Below are positions 43,068 through 45,505 of a DNA stretch of 45,505 nt, in pieces (the first letter of the stretch is position 1; the number at the start of each line of letters is the position of its first letter). Both the position numbers and the translations under genes were made by a program. The notes below the pieces were generated by a model that searched no databases, was not told where the DNA came from, and saw nothing but the letters and a program-made list of their open reading frames with translations. Location: the NCBI GenBank assembly GCA_903825275.1, contig CAIKAA010000597.1:1-45505 (forward strand), read 5' to 3'. The DNA comes from an uncultured Fibrobacterota bacterium. Lineage in GTDB: Bacteria; Fibrobacterota; Fibrobacteria; UBA5070.

Positions 43068-43220
43068 GGTCCCTGTGAGAGTGTGAAAAAATCATCCAAG
43101 CTGTCCTTGCTGAGCCCTTGGCAACGAAGGTGCCCTGCAGCCAGTTTCAGAATATGGCGGTCGACAAGGCGAGGTGAGGTTGTTTTTCAAAGGCCCTGAC
43201 CGGTTGAAGAAACTGGATGG

Positions 43221-43236
43221 ATCCTGTGGGATTCAC
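43221..43236 (+). promoter_or_regulatory. Upstream element shared by the two propeller genes, copy 2
   Basis: ATCCTGTGGGATTCAC, 104 nt before the start of the second propeller gene. See copy 1 at 40047. Confidence 0.5.
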
Positions 43237-43340
43237 GAATATCGGAAAAATGGATCCGAGCTCCCTTTCGCCTCCCCCATGATGCGATTTTAAGCGAACT
43301 CTTGTCCCCTTTCCGTTCTTGTCTATCCCGGAGCCTTCTT

Positions 43341-45398
43341 TTGATCCTCAATCCCAAATTTCTCTTCACCGCCATCGCCCTTGCCACAGGATTGACTTCT
43401 GCAGCAGCGGGGAAATGCACTTCGTCGTGGAAAGCCCTCGGGCTCTCGGCCACCAACACCCCGAAGGGTCATTCCTTGGCCATCCGGGACTTGGCTGGAA
43501 TCATCCAGACCATCGATTGGGATTCGTCCCTGCAAAAGTGGTCGGAATGGAAAATCCCCGAAGGACAGCACCGAACCAACTCGGACCCTTGGCTCCAAGC
43601 CCCCGTCGGCAACGTCAACAACCTGATGGTTTTGAGCCGCCAAGACAGCACCCAAAGAACCAACCAATGGATCCTGACTCCCACGGGGTTTGTGAATACC
43701 ATCGGGATCGGAGAATCGGACAGCATTCTGTTCCGCCCCGCCAGTGGGCGAATGGGACCCGATGGACAACAAGCACTGGTCGCGGTCTTCCAAGACAGCA
43801 GTGTGAAGTTGCGGGTCTGGGATTCTTTGGATCGCTCTTGGGGAGACTGGCAAGATCTGGGCGCCAAGACCGCCTTTCCTCCGTCCATTGTCCAAGTCAC
43901 CCCCAACGACCTCAACCTGTACATCACCCTGAGTTCGGGAGAGATCCTTCAAAACTGGTGGCATGTTTCCTCTTGGTCCGGATGGGTGGTTCCTGCCTAT
44001 GGCGGCAGCGCTTCGGAACCCTCTTCCGTCAACCTCAACTGGGCAGACCATCTTCTCTTTTCCCTGTCGGACAATGGCACTCCGCAAGTCCGCTACTGGA
44101 ACGGCAGTTCGTGGACGGGCTGGAACACCTTGGCCTTTCCCGCCGTGAAATCGCTGAGCCCGGTGGTGGTCGGCGTGGATAGCGTATTGCTCTACGGTCT
44201 TGATGTCGCCAACCAGATTGTTCGCATGGGTGGGAAATTTGGCGGCTTCTGGAGCAAGCCAGAAACCTTGGGCAATTGTCCCAAAACCGTTCGACCGCGT
44301 GATACCCGCATTCTCTCGGCAGCCCAAACTCCAGACGGGACCTTGCTTGCCATCCGGGGCTGGAACGACTCGCTGTATACCCTGGTTTTGGGGGGACAAG
44401 ATTCCTCCTGCCGAGGCTGGAATCCCCTCGTAGGCCAACCGAAAATCCTCTCCAACCCCTCGCTCCAGGCCACCGTGGGTGAATACAACAACTTGATGGT
44501 CTTAGGGGAATCAAACGGATCTCCCCGAACCTTCCAGTGGCTTTACCACGAAGGCCAATTCCTTCCTTCGATCGGGATCGGAGAATCGGACAGCGTCGTT
44601 TCTCTCGCCAGCGGTCGGCTGACCTCGACGGGCAATCAAGCTCTGTTCGCCGTTTTCAAGGACAGCTCGGTTCACCTGCGAATTTGGGATTCGGTGGCTC
44701 GCCATTGGGGGGACTGGAGTGAGCTGGAGCAAAAGTCGACCAAATCACTGGGCGTCAATCAAGTCACCGCCACCGATCTGAACCTGTTTGCGATCGGGGA
44801 AAATGGCGATGTGAACCAGCGTTGGTGGAAGGGAACCACCTGGTCCCCTTGGGTGGTCCCGTCCTATGATTCCATCATTTCAGGTGCCTCATCGGCGAAT
44901 TTCGACTGGTCCAATCATGTCCTCTTCGGCATCGGCCCCGATGGGTTTTTGGTGGAACGCACCTGGGACGGATCGTCGTGGACTTCCTGGCACAGCCTTG
45001 CCTACAAACCCCTCGGCGAAGCCGCTCCGGTCATTGTCCACGATGTCCTGCACTTGTTTTTTGTCGATGCCGACAGCTCCATCCGGCAAATCAGCCGAAC
45101 CCTCGATGGATCCTGGAGCAACGCCCGTTCTCTCGGAAAGGTCCCCCCAACCACTTCTTGTTTCCTCGATTCTTCCGCCATGGTCGCGGGGATTCCAACC
45201 CTTGGGGTCCATGCAGGGGTGATCCGGTTGACCGGGGATTTGGCGAAGTTCGAGGGGATCATCCAATTGGTTCTCCCCAATGGAAAAACCAAATCGATCC
45301 GTAAAACCGCCGGCTCCAACGAGCTTCGCGTCCGGCTTCAGGGAATTGGATTCCTGCGCTTTCAAGAAAAGACCGTGAGGGTGATCGGGGTCGAGTGA
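43341..45398 (+). CDS. Secreted double beta-propeller-like protein with internal duplication
   Basis: A 685-residue protein. From a TTG at 43341, GGAG lies seven nt upstream and the signal peptide reads ILNPKFLFTAIALATGLTSAAA. A TTG at 43302 gives a longer start without ribosome site. The mature part has two similar halves, about 290 residues apart: a 24-nt stretch encoding IGIGESDS is identical at 43701 and 44571. Each half has the propeller repeats seen in the gene at 40190, such as WWHVSSWSGWVVP, YWNGSSWTGWNTL, WWKGTTWSPWVVP and WDGSSWTSWHSL. A C-terminal beta domain of ~60 residues (GVIRLTGDLAKFEGIIQLV) may serve in anchoring. Probably sugar-binding and exported. Confidence 0.78.
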   Translation: MILNPKFLFTAIALATGLTSAAAGKCTSSWKALGLSATNTPKGHSLAIRDLAGIIQTIDWDSSLQKWSEWKIPEGQHRTNSDPWLQAPVGNVNNLMVLSRQDSTQRTNQWILTPTGFVNTIGIGESDSILFRPASGRMGPDGQQALVAVFQDSSVKLRVWDSLDRSWGDWQDLGAKTAFPPSIVQVTPNDLNLYITLSSGEILQNWWHVSSWSGWVVPAYGGSASEPSSVNLNWADHLLFSLSDNGTPQVRYWNGSSWTGWNTLAFPAVKSLSPVVVGVDSVLLYGLDVANQIVRMGGKFGGFWSKPETLGNCPKTVRPRDTRILSAAQTPDGTLLAIRGWNDSLYTLVLGGQDSSCRGWNPLVGQPKILSNPSLQATVGEYNNLMVLGESNGSPRTFQWLYHEGQFLPSIGIGESDSVVSLASGRLTSTGNQALFAVFKDSSVHLRIWDSVARHWGDWSELEQKSTKSLGVNQVTATDLNLFAIGENGDVNQRWWKGTTWSPWVVPSYDSIISGASSANFDWSNHVLFGIGPDGFLVERTWDGSSWTSWHSLAYKPLGEAAPVIVHDVLHLFFVDADSSIRQISRTLDGSWSNARSLGKVPPTTSCFLDSSAMVAGIPTLGVHAGVIRLTGDLAKFEGIIQLVLPNGKTKSIRKTAGSNELRVRLQGIGFLRFQEKTVRVIGVE

Positions 45399-45426
45399 GG
45401 GGAATGATCCGCACCCCCTGCGACTA

Positions 45427-45439
45427 GACATTTTTTGTC
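45427..45439. repeat. GACA-N5-TGTC palindrome
   Basis: GACATTTTTTGTC, 28 nt after the stop of the double propeller gene, in front of its terminator. Confidence 0.75.
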
Positions 45440-45456
45440 TACCTGAAATTTTCCAA

Positions 45457-45494
45457 GAGGCACCTGGGCTAGGTCTGGGTGCCTCGCGCTTTTT
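45457..45494 (+). terminator. Rho-independent terminator after the double propeller gene
   Basis: GAGGCACC (45457-45464) pairs with GGTGCCTC (45478-45485) around a 13-nt loop, followed by GCGC and five Ts. It is 58 nt after the stop. Confidence 0.8.
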
Positions 45495-45505
45495 CCGCAA
45501 GCCAA

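Overview
The window looks like chromosome of a Fibrobacterota (Fibrobacteres) bacterium. The best evidence is the presence of families expanded in that phylum: a protein with the FISUMP domain (the Fibrobacter succinogenes major paralogous domain) at 17071-18285, and two members of the TIGR02147 family (18449-19303 and 37143-38030). GC content is fairly high, a Gram-negative envelope is implied (TonB system, outer membrane receptor, many lipoproteins), and GTG/TTG starts with 4-nt gene overlaps are common. All assignments come from reading sequence and recalled family knowledge; no database was searched.

Layout. 1-920: decayed edge of an integrated element, with an integrase N-terminal remnant beside a tRNA-Ile2(CAT) gene and a broken tRNA copy. 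952-3276: an HD-GYP response regulator, tRNA-Pro(CGG) with a partial copy, and an unknown gene. 3445-10162: a self-contained outer membrane uptake locus (TetR regulator, TonB-dependent receptor, DUF4249-like lipoprotein, ExbB, ExbD, TonB). 10300-11070: an RsuA/RluB-type pseudouridine synthase. 11246-12858: a lipoprotein with a three-fold YGVITP repeat, translationally coupled to a radical SAM/SPASM enzyme. 12889-17000: accessory genes (DUF4143 ATPase, DUF1016 nuclease-like protein, an NAD(P)-binding protein, and an orphan antitoxin-like gene between 46-nt direct repeats). 17071-20376: FISUMP protein divergent from a TIGR02147/lipoprotein pair.

20418-26588: housekeeping and conserved genes (DNA polymerase I, DUF2167 protein, YicC operon). 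26601-33701: a seven-gene, minus-strand operon in which every junction is a 4-nt stop/start overlap. It starts with a 1317-residue secreted protein having a zinc-dependent phospholipase C-like N-terminus, a 14-cysteine segment and two carbohydrate-binding-like repeats, and it includes a DsbA-like lipoprotein and five small exported proteins. 34129-37152: glutathione peroxidase, then a coupled cobalamin-type cluster (adenosyltransferase, FecCD-type permease, ATPase). 37143-39910: a second TIGR02147/LamG-lipoprotein pair. 40190-45398: two secreted beta-propeller-like proteins sharing an upstream element, a TPR protein and an outer membrane protein candidate.

The features most worth following up are a palindrome GACA-N5-TGTC that occurs 14 times (about 0.7 expected by chance), the radical SAM/lipoprotein pair, and the seven-gene secreted operon.
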